Shown here: positions 1 through 9,721 of the stretch, piece after piece
How positions within the stretch are numbered: the first letter of the stretch is position 1
How the letters are laid out: every line of letters starts with the position of its first letter
Source of the DNA: Leuconostoc carnosum
GTDB lineage: Bacteria; Bacillota; Bacilli; Lactobacillales; Lactobacillaceae
Assembly (NCBI RefSeq): GCF_014207505.1
Contig: NZ_JACHGL010000002.1
Span: 125,066 to 189,065, forward strand
Reading direction: 5' to 3'
Length of the DNA stretch: 64,000 nt
Position numbers and translations under genes: made by a program
Notes under the pieces: model-generated
The model's database searches: none
The model's input: only the letters and a program-made list of their open reading frames with translations
What the model was told of the DNA's origin: nothing

Positions 1-255
1 ACAGTTGAAGCACCAGTAAAAGATACTACAACAGTACCAGCAACAGACAAAACAGTTGAAGCACCAGTAAAAGATACTACAACAGTACCAGCAACAGACA
101 AAACAGTTGAAGCACCAGTAAAAGATACTACAACAGTACCAGCAACAGATAAAACAGTTGAAGCACCAGTAAAAGATACTACAATAGTACCAGCAACAGA
201 CAAAACAGTTGAAGCACCAGTAAAAGATACTACAACAGTACCAACAGCAACTAAA
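1..255 (+). repeat. 51-bp in-frame tandem repeat, about five copies, reaching the window edge
   Basis: Each unit encodes [17 protein letters not shown]. Units start at 1, 52, 103, 154 and 205. Copies 1-4 are almost identical (copy 4 has a Thr-to-Ile change) and copy 5 diverges in its last codons. More copies may lie upstream. It forms the low-complexity linker of the glucansucrase N-terminal variable region. Confidence 0.95.
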
Positions 256-3200
256 GCAGTTGACATGCAAGCAACAGCGACAGTTTACAAAACAACTGAT
301 ACCATAACAACAGACAAAACAGTTGAAGCAACTTCAGAAACAGCAACAACGAATAAAAGTGATGCGCAAAAACTGAATCAAGTAGAAAGCATATCACCAA
401 GTATCAAACAAATTGATGGAAAAACCTATTTTGTAGGTAATGATGGTCAAATTAAGAAGAATTTCACCGCTGTCATTGATGGCCAAGTACTTTATTTTGA
501 TAAGGCAACTGGTGAATTGATATCGAATGATCATCAATATGTTGAAGGTCTTACGAATATAGATAATAAGCATAACGCTGCATATTCATTATCATCTGAT
601 AGCTTCACAAATGTTGATGGTTACCTGACAGCTAGTAGTTGGTATCGACCTAAAGATATTCTAAAGTCAGGTACCACATGGACACCGTCAACAGTAACTG
701 ATTTTCGACCATTGTTAATGTCATGGTGGCCTGACAAAGATACACAAATTGCTTACCTCAAATATATGCAGTCACTTGGACTGCTAGAAGATGATGTGGT
801 CATTTCAAATAATACGCCAACAAGTAATCTAACTAATAATGCGATGTCAGTCCAAAAAAATATTGAACAGAGAATTAGTTCGTCTGGTAATACTGATTGG
901 CTAAAAACAGATATCAGTCAATGGATTAAGACACAACCAAACTGGAATATTACAAGTGAATCTAAATCAAATGATCATCTACAAGGGGGAGCGTTGTTAT
1001 ATGTTAACAGTGACAAAACACCAGATGCAAATTCAGGTGACCGATTATTAAATCGCACACCGATTAATCAAAAAGGTCAAATTACGGATTCTGGACAACA
1101 GGGTGGTTATGAGATGTTGTTAGCTAACGATGTGGATAATTCAAATCCAGTTGTGCAAGCTGAACAATTAAATTGGTTGTACTACATGATGAACATTGGA
1201 ACTATCACACAAAATGATCCAAGTGCTAATTTTGATGGTTACCGAGTTGATGCTGTTGATAACGTGGATGCTGACTTATTACAAATTGCTAGCGATTACT
1301 TCAAAGCAGCTTATAAAATAGATCAAAGTGATAGTCAAGCTAATGCGCATCTCTCAATTTTAGAGGATTGGGAATCCAAAGATGCCGCTTATATCAAAGC
1401 GCATGGTAATAATCAATTGACAATGGACTTTCCAATACATCTTGGCTTGAAATATGCGTTAAATGTGCCAGTCAGCCAACGTAGTGGTTTAGAACAAACA
1501 ATTACGAATAGCCTGGTGGATCGCACAGAAGATGCAACCGAAAATACGGCTCAACCAAATTACTCGTTTATCCGTGCACATGATAGTGAAGTACAAACAG
1601 TTATTGCACAAATTGTCAAAGATAAAATCAATCCGAATTCAGATGGTTTAACTGTTACACCTGATGAAATCGAAAAAGCTTTTGCAATATATAATGCAGA
1701 TGAATTGAAAGCAGATAAAGAATATACTGCTTTCAATATACCTTCTTCTTATGCATTACTATTAACTAATAAGGATACAATTCCTCGTGTGTATTATGGT
1801 GATTTATATACTGATGATGGGCAATATATGGCTAAAAAATCACCATATTATGATGCCATTATTTCATTATTGCAGTCTCGTGTAAAATATGTCTCTGGTG
1901 GTCAAAGTATGGGCATGTCTTATCTACATGATAATCAAGGTGTACTTACTTCGGTCCGTTATGGAACCGGTTCTATGAAATCAACAGATGCTGGGAATGA
2001 TAAGACACGTACAGAAGGTATTGGTCTGGTTATTAGTAACAAGACTGATTTGAATCTAAATAACGATGAAAAAATTGTGTTGAATATGGGTGCTGCGCAC
2101 AAAAATCAAGATTATCGCGCCTTGATGTTAAGTACTAAAAATGGATTGAAAATGTATACTGATGATGCTGGGGCACCAATTGTTCGCACAAATGATTTGG
2201 GACAATTGATTTTCAAATCAGATATGGTCTACGGTATCAATGATACGCAAGTTTCTGGTTATCTTGCTGCATGGGTACCTGTTGGTGCTAGCGATAATCA
2301 AGATGTGAGAACAGCAAGTAGTGCGGCTACTTCCACAGATGGTGCGACGTATCATTCTAATTCAGCGTTGGACTCTCAAGTCATCTATGAAGGATTTTCT
2401 AATTTTCAAGCCATGCCTACCAATACCGACGAGTATACTAACGTCAAAATAGTACAAAACGCGGCATTGTTTAAGAGCCTTGGTATCACAACTTTTGAAT
2501 TAGCACCGCAATATCGTTCAAGTACAGACACAAGTTTCTTAGATTCAATTGTTCAAAATGGTTACGCTTTTAGCGATCGTTATGACATTGGTTACAATAC
2601 ACCCACGAAGTATGGTACAGTTGATCAATTAGTCAATACTTTGAGGGCCTTACATGCACAAGGAATTCAAGCCATTAACGATTGGGTACCTGACCAAATA
2701 TATAATTTACCAGGGGAACAAATTGTGACAGCAGATCGTACAAATAGTTCTGGAAAAGATGATGCGGATTCCGTCATCAACCACACTTTATATGATTCAT
2801 CAACAATCGGAGGTGGCCAATATCAAGCACAGTACGGTGGTGCATTCTTGGATCAATTGAAGGCAGACTACCCGACTTTGTTTGAAACAAAGCAAATTTC
2901 TACAGGTAAGCCAATGAATCCAAATGTTAAAATCACAGAGTGGTCAGCTAAGTACTTTAATGGATCCAATATTCAAGGTCGTGGTGCTTGGTATGTACTA
3001 AAAGATTGGGCAACGAATCAATATTTTAATGTGTCGAGTGATAACGATTTCTTACCCAAACAATTGTTAGGTGAAAAGACAAGCACTGGCTTTACAACTG
3101 ATGATAATGGTAAAATATCATTTTATTCAACAAGTGGTTATCAAGCTAAGAATACCTTTATTCAAGATAATACAAATTGGTATTATTTCGACAACGATGG

Positions 3201-4128
3201 TTACATGGTTATGGGAGCGCAACAAATTAATGGTAAAAAGTATTACTTCTTACCTAATGGCGTTGAATTACAAGATGCTTACTTGTCTGATGGACAAAAT
3301 CAGTATTATTACAACAAGACTGGTAAAGCAGTCTCAAATCAATACTATTTAGGACCTGATAATAATTGGCGTTATTTTTTTGCTGACGGGCACATGGCCC
3401 TAGGACTAACAATAATTACTGCAGATAATGGATCGACGTCTGAGCAATATTTTGATCAGAATGGCATTCAGGTTAAGGGAACTGAAATTAGAGATACTGC
3501 GGGCAATTTGCGATATTTCGATGGTCAGACAGGTGATCTATTGACTAATACCTGGCAGGAATTAGCAAATAAATCATGGATTTATTTGAATGATCAAGGA
3601 ATTGCTGTGACTGGTCAACAAAACATCAACGGTCAAATTGTGTATTTCAATTATGATGGCATGCAAATTAAAAACGATTTCAAACGTTTGGATAATGGTG
3701 CATGGTTATACTTGAATGACCAAGGCGTTGCTGTGACAGGGGAACAGACAATTAATGGCAACCAAGTATACTTTAATCAGAATGGCGAACAAGTCAAAAA
3801 TAACCAAGTTAAAAATAGTGATGGCACAATAAGCTATTATGCAGGTATTAATGGTGAAAAACTAACAAATGACTTTGGTGAATTACCAGATGGTTCTTGG
3901 TTATATTTGGATAATCAGGGTCATGCCGTAACAGGTGAACAAATAATTAATAATCAAGTACTTTACTTCAATGATAAAGGTATACAATTGAAGGGCGGTA
4001 CGCATATTGATGAGGCAGGTCATATGCACTATTATGATGCTGATTCTGGCGAGAGAGTTTCGAACCAATTGGTACAAATTAATGGGCAAAAAGTTTACTT
4101 CGATAATGCAGGCAATGCTGTATATTGA
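1..4128 (+). CDS. Glucansucrase, GH70 (dextransucrase-like), 5' end outside window
   Basis: Secreted transglucosidase that splits sucrose and polymerises glucose into alpha-glucan. The reading frame is open from base 1, so the gene starts upstream; the ATG at 265 is internal. Order: a Thr/Val/Pro-rich tandem repeat (1-255), a spacer, one N-terminal glucan-binding-like repeat ([18 protein letters not shown]), the circularly permuted GH70 barrel from about 600, then C-terminal YG/cell-wall-binding repeats (about 3120-4120, e.g. [15 protein letters not shown]). Catalytic residues by family motif: nucleophile Asp in [11 protein letters not shown] (codon 1249-1251), acid/base Glu in SILEDWE (1363-1365), transition-state Asp in RAHDSEVQ (1582-1584). 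All three are intact. GH70 linkage specificity cannot be read safely here; the sequence resembles dextransucrases. An intrinsic terminator follows at 4170. Confidence 0.93.
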   Translation, partial: TVEAPVKDTTTVPATDKTVEAPVKDTTTVPATDKTVEAPVKDTTTVPATDKTVEAPVKDTTIVPATDKTVEAPVKDTTTVPTATKAVDMQATATVYKTTDTITTDKTVEATSETATTNKSDAQKLNQVESISPSIKQIDGKTYFVGNDGQIKKNFTAVIDGQVLYFDKATGELISNDHQYVEGLTNIDNKHNAAYSLSSDSFTNVDGYLTASSWYRPKDILKSGTTWTPSTVTDFRPLLMSWWPDKDTQIAYLKYMQSLGLLEDDVVISNNTPTSNLTNNAMSVQKNIEQRISSSGNTDWLKTDISQWIKTQPNWNITSESKSNDHLQGGALLYVNSDKTPDANSGDRLLNRTPINQKGQITDSGQQGGYEMLLANDVDNSNPVVQAEQLNWLYYMMNIGTITQNDPSANFDGYRVDAVDNVDADLLQIASDYFKAAYKIDQSDSQANAHLSILEDWESKDAAYIKAHGNNQLTMDFPIHLGLKYALNVPVSQRSGLEQTITNSLVDRTEDATENTAQPNYSFIRAHDSEVQTVIAQIVKDKINPNSDGLTVTPDEIEKAFAIYNADELKADKEYTAFNIPSSYALLLTNKDTIPRVYYGDLYTDDGQYMAKKSPYYDAIISLLQSRVKYVSGGQSMGMSYLHDNQGVLTSVRYGTGSMKSTDAGNDKTRTEGIGLVISNKTDLNLNNDEKIVLNMGAAHKNQDYRALMLSTKNGLKMYTDDAGAPIVRTNDLGQLIFKSDMVYGINDTQVSGYLAAWVPVGASDNQDVRTASSAATSTDGATYHSNSALDSQVIYEGFSNFQAMPTNTDEYTNVKIVQNAALFKSLGITTFELAPQYRSSTDTSFLDSIVQNGYAFSDRYDIGYNTPTKYGTVDQLVNTLRALHAQGIQAINDWVPDQIYNLPGEQIVTADRTNSSGKDDADSVINHTLYDSSTIGGGQYQAQYGGAFLDQLKADYPTLFETKQISTGKPMNPNVKITEWSAKYFNGSNIQGRGAWYVLKDWATNQYFNVSSDNDFLPKQLLGEKTSTGFTTDDNGKISFYSTSGYQAKNTFIQDNTNWYYFDNDGYMVMGAQQINGKKYYFLPNGVELQDAYLSDGQNQYYYNKTGKAVSNQYYLGPDNNWRYFFADGHMALGLTIITADNGSTSEQYFDQNGIQVKGTEIRDTAGNLRYFDGQTGDLLTNTWQELANKSWIYLNDQGIAVTGQQNINGQIVYFNYDGMQIKNDFKRLDNGAWLYLNDQGVAVTGEQTINGNQVYFNQNGEQVKNNQVKNSDGTISYYAGINGEKLTNDFGELPDGSWLYLDNQGHAVTGEQIINNQVLYFNDKGIQLKGGTHIDEAGHMHYYDADSGERVSNQLVQINGQKVYFDNAGNAVY

Positions 4129-4169
4129 TCTGTTAGCAAGTGAATCATATGAGCATATAATAGGATTGA

Positions 4170-4195
4170 GAAGCACAAATATGTGCTTCTTTTTT
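4170..4195 (+). terminator. Intrinsic terminator of the glucansucrase gene
   Basis: An 8-bp stem (GAAGCACA / TGTGCTTC) with an AATA loop is followed by six T's. It lies 41 bases after the stop codon. Confidence 0.85.
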
Positions 4196-4694
4196 GTAAG
4201 ATTGATTTAATGGTTAAGTGGTTAGAAAATCGCTTTACTAATAATAAAAGGCATTAAAATTAGATTAGATGTTAAAAATTGATGTTGATGGATAAAGATA
4301 GTCTCTTGGAATTGTCTTGATGAGTGGTAACCATGAAAAAATTACTGGATGGCGACTAAAAGATCATTACGAAGAACATGGCAACGCATCCTTGATTTGT
4401 TTTTATAATTTGATGGAAGTTCTGTAGTTTATGATGTGTTTGTTAATCATTATAAAAGTGCGTATATTCACAATTTGACTCTGTAATAATTAATAAAAAT
4501 ATTAAATAATTATTTCTATTTAAAAGAAATATTAATGTAATGGAAAAGGCTTGTAATAAATGATAAGATTATAATAACTTTATATAGGAAGTACTTGCTG
4601 TTAATGACATAAAACATCTAGGGATAATGCTTGATTGATTTTGAATATATCATGAAGACATTACTTGTTTAGAGAGACAGTAAATGGGAAGAGA
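4196..4694. other. Gene-poor spacer with a possible gene remnant
   Basis: No intact gene is seen over about 500 bases. At 4321-4426 a short open stretch reads MSGNHEKITGWRLKDHYEEH and stops at 4424-4426. A second frame from about 4412 continues GSSVVYDVFVNHYKSAYI to a stop near 4487. The two together faintly resemble the middle of a class B sortase (GSMF..LKKY..Y.EH then YDVF.VY), which would mean a frameshifted fragment, but the match is weak. An AT-rich stretch with a TATAAT hexamer (4567-4572) could serve the downstream cluster; no good -35 is visible. Confidence 0.35.
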
Positions 4695-5288
4695 ATGTAT
4701 AAAGAACATATAAAAAAGTTGTTTGATTTTATGGGGGCGATAATTGCACTTATTGTGTTATCGCCACTTCTTTTTGTTGTCTATATAACACTGTATATTA
4801 CAACAAAAGATAGTGTTATTTACCATCAACAGCGTGTGGGCCAGCATGGTGTTATTTTTGAAATTTATAAATTCAGAACACTACCTAAAGATACTCCAAT
4901 TTTAGTTGGTGAGCAGCGTGTAAAAATTAGAAATCGCGTTTCGCGTTTTGCCCGATTTTTAAGAACAACGTCAATTGATGAATTACCGCAGTTGATTAAT
5001 ATCTTGAAGGGTGACATGAGTTTAATTGGTCCACGACCGGTTGTACCGCAAGAAACAGAATTAGTGCAATTAAGGCAAGCATCTGGGGCACTTAATGTGA
5101 AGCCAGGGCTCACCGGGCTTGCTCAAGTCAATGGACGTAAACAATTGAAGAATCTTCAAAAAGCTGATTATGATGCAATATATGCTAATCATGTGACATT
5201 ACTGGGAGATATTACGATTATTTTACGTACGTTACCAATTATTATTGAAAGAGATGGTATAAGACGATTTTTCGAAAAAAAGCATTAA
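4695..5288 (+). CDS. Priming undecaprenyl-phosphate sugar-phosphate transferase
   Basis: Bacterial sugar transferase (polyprenol-phosphate hexose-1-phosphate transferase) that starts repeat-unit assembly on undecaprenyl phosphate at the inner membrane face. About 197 aa from the ATG at 4695, the short form without the N-terminal five-helix region. It has an N-terminal membrane hairpin (residues about 8-32), KFRT, then the catalytic block SIDELPQL..GDMSLIGPRP and KPGLTGLAQVNGR. ATG 4695 is preferred (GGGAAG just upstream); a TTG in the same frame lies at 4665. The last sense codons are GAA AAA AAG CAT TAA, carrying an A_AAA_AAG slippery heptamer at 5276-5282 that leads into the next gene's frame. 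A second priming transferase lies at 30686. Confidence 0.9.
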   Translation: MYKEHIKKLFDFMGAIIALIVLSPLLFVVYITLYITTKDSVIYHQQRVGQHGVIFEIYKFRTLPKDTPILVGEQRVKIRNRVSRFARFLRTTSIDELPQLINILKGDMSLIGPRPVVPQETELVQLRQASGALNVKPGLTGLAQVNGRKQLKNLQKADYDAIYANHVTLLGDITIILRTLPIIIERDGIRRFFEKKH

Positions 5289-6457
5289 TAATAACATCGA
5301 CATCATCGTTTTTAGCGCAATTCAATCATCGTAATATCGAAATTTTGCAAAATATGGGCTATGAAGTTCATGTAGCCGCAAATTTTACACACTATGGGAC
5401 GCTTTCTGGTTCGAGTAATCAAAAGTTCATTGACTGGCTATATAAAAAGCAAATAGTAGTACATGATATTAGCTTGAGACGTGGCTTTGGTAACTTATTA
5501 GATAATATCAATGCTGTGTGGGATATTAATCAATTAATGAAACAAGAGCATTTTACCTTTATTCATGTGCACACACCCATCGCCTCAGTGTTAGGTAGAA
5601 TTCTAGCTTTCAAAAACAAAGTGCCTGTGATATATACTGCTCACGGATTTCATTTCTCAAAAACAAGTGCAAAAATTAATTGGCTTATTTTTCCAATTGA
5701 ATGGTGCTTATCTTTTATCACAAAACAATTGATTGTTATTAATAAAGAAGATTATGCTTTAGCTGTACGGCACTTACATACAAAATATATTGATTATCAG
5801 GCAGGGGTTGGCATAAATTATAAATTACTACAAGATTCAACGCTGACTGAACATATTAAAGCTAAAAATGATATCATCAGAAAATTCAACCTACCTGAAC
5901 ATGTACGTATCATTGTCTCAGTTGGTGAACTGTCTGCACGAAAAAATCACCGCATTGTCTTAGAGGCTTTGCAGAAATTAGGCAGAACCGATGTCCACTA
6001 TATTATTGCTGGCAAGGGACGTTTGTTAGGATATTTGCAGGAACTGTCGGTAGAACTTAATATTGCGGATCAAATTCACTTTTTGAATTATACAACGGCC
6101 ATTCGAAATATCAATCTGGCTGCTGATGTCGCGGTACTGCCTTCACTACGTGAAGGTTTGTCACGAGCTGGGTTAGAATCAATTCGTGATGGTGCCTATC
6201 TATTAGGTGCTGACATTCGTGGCATTAAAGATTACATTTTAAATGATGAGATTGGACAAACCTTTAATCCGCGTGATAGCGAAGTATTAGCAAGATTACT
6301 ATCGCAAACGGTTGATAACAAACGTGTCCAGCTCGGTCAACAAAGTATTAATCAACTGATGATTTTTGATCGAAAAAATATTGATCAACAAATGTATGCA
6401 GTTTATCAAAAGATAGGGATGGAAAATGCCGATAGATTTCGTGATACTTTGGGTTGA
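5267..6457 (+). CDS. GT4-family glycosyltransferase with unclear start
   Basis: GT-B fold glycosyltransferase of EpsD/EpsF type, probably adding the second sugar of the lipid-linked unit. Seen: acceptor-side HVHTPIASVLGR and YTAHGFHF, donor-side VGELSARKNHR, and an EX7E element in SLREGLSRAGLE. The first ATG/GTG/TTG in frame is a TTG at 5345, which would remove the conserved first beta strand and loop. That sequence (KKALIITSTSSFLAQFNHRN) is fully open upstream in the same frame. No standard start codon exists there; ATT at 5267 is the outermost candidate before an in-frame stop at 5246. Alternatively the protein is made by -1 frameshifting from the gene before it at 5276-5282. Its end overlaps the next gene by 32 bases. 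Confidence 0.8.
   Translation: MFRKKALIITSTSSFLAQFNHRNIEILQNMGYEVHVAANFTHYGTLSGSSNQKFIDWLYKKQIVVHDISLRRGFGNLLDNINAVWDINQLMKQEHFTFIHVHTPIASVLGRILAFKNKVPVIYTAHGFHFSKTSAKINWLIFPIEWCLSFITKQLIVINKEDYALAVRHLHTKYIDYQAGVGINYKLLQDSTLTEHIKAKNDIIRKFNLPEHVRIIVSVGELSARKNHRIVLEALQKLGRTDVHYIIAGKGRLLGYLQELSVELNIADQIHFLNYTTAIRNINLAADVAVLPSLREGLSRAGLESIRDGAYLLGADIRGIKDYILNDEIGQTFNPRDSEVLARLLSQTVDNKRVQLGQQSINQLMIFDRKNIDQQMYAVYQKIGMENADRFRDTLG
5276..5282 (+). promoter_or_regulatory. Candidate -1 ribosomal frameshift site A_AAA_AAG
   Basis: In the zero frame of the priming transferase the bases read GAA AAA AAG CAT TAA. A tandem slip of Lys tRNAs on A_AAA_AAG continues as AAA AAA GCA TTA ATA, exactly the frame of the following glycosyltransferase. 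The zero-frame stop is four bases later. The heptamer is the one used in Escherichia coli dnaX. An AG-rich stretch (AAAGAGATGG) lies about 20 bases upstream; I see no strong downstream stem-loop. Confidence 0.5.
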
Positions 6458-7385
6458 TGGTAATGATCCAAAATGGCAAGTTAAAAAGAACCAGTACCGC
6501 TCAGATGATGATAACTTGAATAGTGTCGAAAGATACCGTGATTATGGCATGTTGAAATATTGGTTTCGAATGGTTGAGGTAAATGCACCATGGGTTAATA
6601 AAATTCATCTCGTCACTGATCATCAAGTACCGACATGGCTTGACACCAATCATCCAAAAATACATATTGTCAATCATGAAGATTTTATGCCTCTTGACGC
6701 ACTACCCACATTTAACTCAAACGCAATACAGATGTATATTCATAAAATTGAAGGTTTAGCAGAAAACTTTGTACTATTTGATGATGATATGTTTATTGTG
6801 AAACCAATAGTTGAAACTGATTTTTTTGATAAAAGTGGTGTGCCAAAAGACATTTTTGGGTTCAATATTATTAATCCTGTTGATGATTTTGCACATGTTT
6901 TTATCAATAATTTAAGTATTATTAATGCCGAATACAATAAGAAAGATATTATTAAAAAACAATTTTTTAAGGTGTTCAATTGGCGCTATGGTATGATAAA
7001 TCTAGTTAATTTATATTTGTTACCTTTGCCGACCTTTACACGTTTTTTTGATACCCATATTCCTTATGCTTATCAAAAAGCTCAATATATTCAAGTGATG
7101 GAAAAACATGCTGTTCGTCAGCAGCAAACAGGACATCACAGATTTCGAGAGATAACAGACATTAGTCATTGGCTGGTAAGATATGATAGATTAGTTCGGG
7201 GAAACTTTGTGCCAATGCGTAAAAGCGTTGGGCAATTGCAATATTTAGGTGAACAATTGAAGAAGCACGTTAAATTGGTAACGATTTCTGATCGGCAAAT
7301 GAGTCAAAAACAATTTGATCAAGAGACTCATCAATTAAAACAAGCTTTTGAGAAGGTATATAAAAAATCTAGTTTTGAGAAATGA
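6426..7385 (+). CDS. Stealth-family hexose-1-phosphate transferase
   Basis: Stealth proteins transfer sugar-1-phosphate to build phosphodiester-linked capsule polymers. CR1 is clear at the N-terminus (IDFVILWVDGNDPKW), followed by the CR2-type region (YRDYGMLKYWFR, INKIHLVTD-like, FNSNAIQMYIH, VLFDDDMFI) and the later conserved Asn/His-rich parts. Full length at 319 aa. ATG 6426 has AGGGATGG upstream and overlaps the preceding gene by 32 bases, so translation is probably coupled. Next to TagB/F-like enzymes it suggests a polymer containing both glycerol-phosphate and hexose-phosphate links; that last point is inference. Confidence 0.88.
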   Translation: MPIDFVILWVDGNDPKWQVKKNQYRSDDDNLNSVERYRDYGMLKYWFRMVEVNAPWVNKIHLVTDHQVPTWLDTNHPKIHIVNHEDFMPLDALPTFNSNAIQMYIHKIEGLAENFVLFDDDMFIVKPIVETDFFDKSGVPKDIFGFNIINPVDDFAHVFINNLSIINAEYNKKDIIKKQFFKVFNWRYGMINLVNLYLLPLPTFTRFFDTHIPYAYQKAQYIQVMEKHAVRQQQTGHHRFREITDISHWLVRYDRLVRGNFVPMRKSVGQLQYLGEQLKKHVKLVTISDRQMSQKQFDQETHQLKQAFEKVYKKSSFEK

Positions 7386-7389
7386 AATT

Positions 7390-8886
7390 ATGAGTACAGA
7401 AAACATAAAAATTAGTGTCAAAAATATAACTAAACGTTTTGAATTAATGAAAACGCGTTCTGAAAAAATATTAAATATTTTAAGCTTCTCTAGTAAAAAA
7501 GATAGAAATTTTTGGGCCCTAAAAGGCGTTTCTTTTGATGTCTTTGCTGGAGAAGCTATTGGTGTTGTTGGTTTAAATGGTTCTGGAAAATCAACCCTAT
7601 TAAACATTGTGAGTGAGATCTACCCACCAACTACTGGGGAATTGACCATTAATGGTGATACATCAATTATTAGTATTGGTGCAGGGTTGAAGCCAGCACT
7701 AACTGGACGTGACAATATTCAATTGAAATTACTTATGTCTGGGCTAACAAAAAAAGAAATTAAAACTGTTTCACCAGACATTATCGCCTTTTCTGAATTA
7801 GGTGATTTCATTGATCAACCAGTAAAAAATTATTCATCAGGTATGAAAGCCAAGTTAGGGTTTTCAATTATGGCGCACACTAACCCTGATATTATGATTA
7901 TTGATGAGGCGCTTTCAGTTGGTGATTCTACTTTTGCCAGTAAAAGTTTCGACAAAATTCGTGAGTTTAAAGCACAAGGAAAAACAATTTTCTTTGTGAG
8001 TCACTCAGCAGGTCAAGTTAAGCAAATTGCTGATCGTGTCATTTGGATGCATTTTGGTGAAATGCGCGAGATGGGGGAAACCACTGAAGTGATGCCACAT
8101 TATGAACAGTGGCAAAAAGACTTTAATAAGAAAAGTAAACCAGAGCGTGAACAGTATATCTCTGATATGAAGCACGAGCAGCGTACTTTTTCGGCTGTCG
8201 ATATTGCAGTGCAACAATTGGCGCTAGATATTCCAGAAAGTAGTGCTTCTAGAGTTGATCGAGAGAAGCGTAAAACATTAGAAACGCAAAAAGACAAATT
8301 AGTCAAACAAGCGACAAAGCAAACGCAGAAGCAAATTCAAAATACTAAGTTTGGTTTCATTAATTGGGTTGTGGTTATTTTACTTGTTAACTTAATAGCG
8401 TTTACTAGTAAGACAGCATTAGCCGACTCGCAAACGAAACGCGATGAAACGGCTAAAAAAGTAGAGCAAAGTAAGCGTAGTAGTCAAAAAAAGCAGCCGC
8501 AAAAGAAAGCATCCAAAGTCAAGAAAAGTACTTCAAAAGTTAGTACTTCGGCAACGTCATCTGTTGCTGTAGACAGCACACCTGTTAATGAGCCGGCTAT
8601 AGCTGATAGTGACGGTAATGGCATTCCAGATGATCAAGAAACAGATACAACGGTCAATGACGGTGCTGCTGAAAGTGTCGCACCTGATATAACATATTCT
8701 GCACCAGCAGATGTGGTACCGAGTCAACCAGCTGTCCAGCAACCTATACTACCATCAAGCTCAAGCTCCGCTAATACTGGGGAGGCAGCAAAGAGTTCAA
8801 ATAGTGCGACGGAAGCCACAACTAGTAGTGAATCATCTGCTGAATCTGGTACTGCATCAACTAGTCAAAACGGGGGAACACAATGA
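7390..8886 (+). CDS. tagH: Teichoic-acid-type ABC exporter ATPase with extracellular tail (TagH-like)
   Basis: ATPase subunit that drives export of a lipid-linked wall polymer. Walker A GLNGSGKS (residues about 61-68), signature YSSGMKAKL, Walker B IMIIDEALSVGD and switch HS in FVSHSAGQV are all present. The ATPase part is followed by a Lys-rich stretch, one membrane segment (about 320-342) and a roughly 150-residue Lys- then Ser/Thr/Ala-rich tail predicted outside the cell, with an acidic DSDGNGIPDDQE motif near residue 407. TagH of Bacillus also has a long C-terminal extension. ATG 7390 is used; the in-frame TTG 7348 lies inside the Stealth gene. Its end overlaps the permease gene (ATGA). 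Confidence 0.92.
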   Translation: MSTENIKISVKNITKRFELMKTRSEKILNILSFSSKKDRNFWALKGVSFDVFAGEAIGVVGLNGSGKSTLLNIVSEIYPPTTGELTINGDTSIISIGAGLKPALTGRDNIQLKLLMSGLTKKEIKTVSPDIIAFSELGDFIDQPVKNYSSGMKAKLGFSIMAHTNPDIMIIDEALSVGDSTFASKSFDKIREFKAQGKTIFFVSHSAGQVKQIADRVIWMHFGEMREMGETTEVMPHYEQWQKDFNKKSKPEREQYISDMKHEQRTFSAVDIAVQQLALDIPESSASRVDREKRKTLETQKDKLVKQATKQTQKQIQNTKFGFINWVVVILLVNLIAFTSKTALADSQTKRDETAKKVEQSKRSSQKKQPQKKASKVKKSTSKVSTSATSSVAVDSTPVNEPAIADSDGNGIPDDQETDTTVNDGAAESVAPDITYSAPADVVPSQPAVQQPILPSSSSSANTGEAAKSSNSATEATTSSESSAESGTASTSQNGGTQ

Positions 8887-9698
8887 TTAATGCGTTTAAA
8901 ATTATTTGGGAGCAAATCATATATTTTCCATTAATCATCAGAATGGTTAAATACGGTGACCAAAGTACGTATCAAAATTTCTTTTTAGGACAAGCATGGA
9001 AAATTTTTAATCCGATATTGCAGGTTAGTGTTTATTTTGTTATTTTTGGATTTGGTTTAGGGCAAAGTCGTACAGTTCACAGTAACCCAGCTGAATACTT
9101 GTCTTGGATGCTTTTAGGAATGGCTATCTGGCGTTTTATGAATGAAGCCATTATGGGTGGTTCACAATCAATTAAACATCAAATCGGTATGGTGTCTAAA
9201 ATGAAATTTCCACTTTCAATATTACCAGCTATATCAATTGCTTCAGCAATATGGACATTTTTGGCGTTGTTTATATTAGGAACAGCGACTATGTTATCAG
9301 GAGGGATTGGTGTTTCTCAGGAATGGCCGTGGGCAATCTATTACTTGTTTGCTACCATAGCATTTAGTTACAGTTTCTCTCTATTTAATTCTACAATTGT
9401 TATTTTAATTCCAGATTATATCAGTATTTTAAGAGTTGTGATGATGATGACAATGTGGATTGGTGGTGTCATTATTAAAATTGGTACATTTAATAATGTT
9501 ATTGGTGATATCTTAAGGTTATTACCATTTAATTATGTTGTGGATGGTATTAGAGATGCATGGCTTCGTTCAGATACTCAGTTTGAAGCAACGTTTCTAC
9601 CAGCAACTTTGATTTTTTGGTCCTTGACGATTATTTTTTTGTTAGTAGGTAGTTTTTTACACAATAAATTCAAGAAAAGTTTTATTGAGTATTTATAA
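8883..9698 (+). CDS. tagG: ABC-2 type polymer export permease (TagG-like)
   Basis: Membrane partner of the TagH-like ATPase, 271 aa with about six membrane segments (from GQAWKIFNPILQVSVYFVIF onwards), typical for ABC-2 polysaccharide or teichoic acid exporters. It starts in the ATGA overlap with the ATPase gene, as expected for a two-part transporter. The pair would flip the finished undecaprenyl-linked polymer to the outer face of the membrane. It is distinct from the Wzx flippase at 31397, which supports two separate polymer routes. Confidence 0.92.
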   Translation: MINAFKIIWEQIIYFPLIIRMVKYGDQSTYQNFFLGQAWKIFNPILQVSVYFVIFGFGLGQSRTVHSNPAEYLSWMLLGMAIWRFMNEAIMGGSQSIKHQIGMVSKMKFPLSILPAISIASAIWTFLALFILGTATMLSGGIGVSQEWPWAIYYLFATIAFSYSFSLFNSTIVILIPDYISILRVVMMMTMWIGGVIIKIGTFNNVIGDILRLLPFNYVVDGIRDAWLRSDTQFEATFLPATLIFWSLTIIFLLVGSFLHNKFKKSFIEYL

Positions 9699-9721
9699 TT
9701 TAGAGTTGGAGAGAATATAAA

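Noticed and set aside
3071-3352. Second-frame ORF within the glucansucrase
   Set aside because: Overlaps the conserved repeat region of the real gene; its sequence has no recognisable pattern.
4299-4332. Sortase end-like LLELS string at about 4299
   Set aside because: It is upstream of the piece that resembles the sortase middle, so the order is wrong, and it is too short to mean anything.
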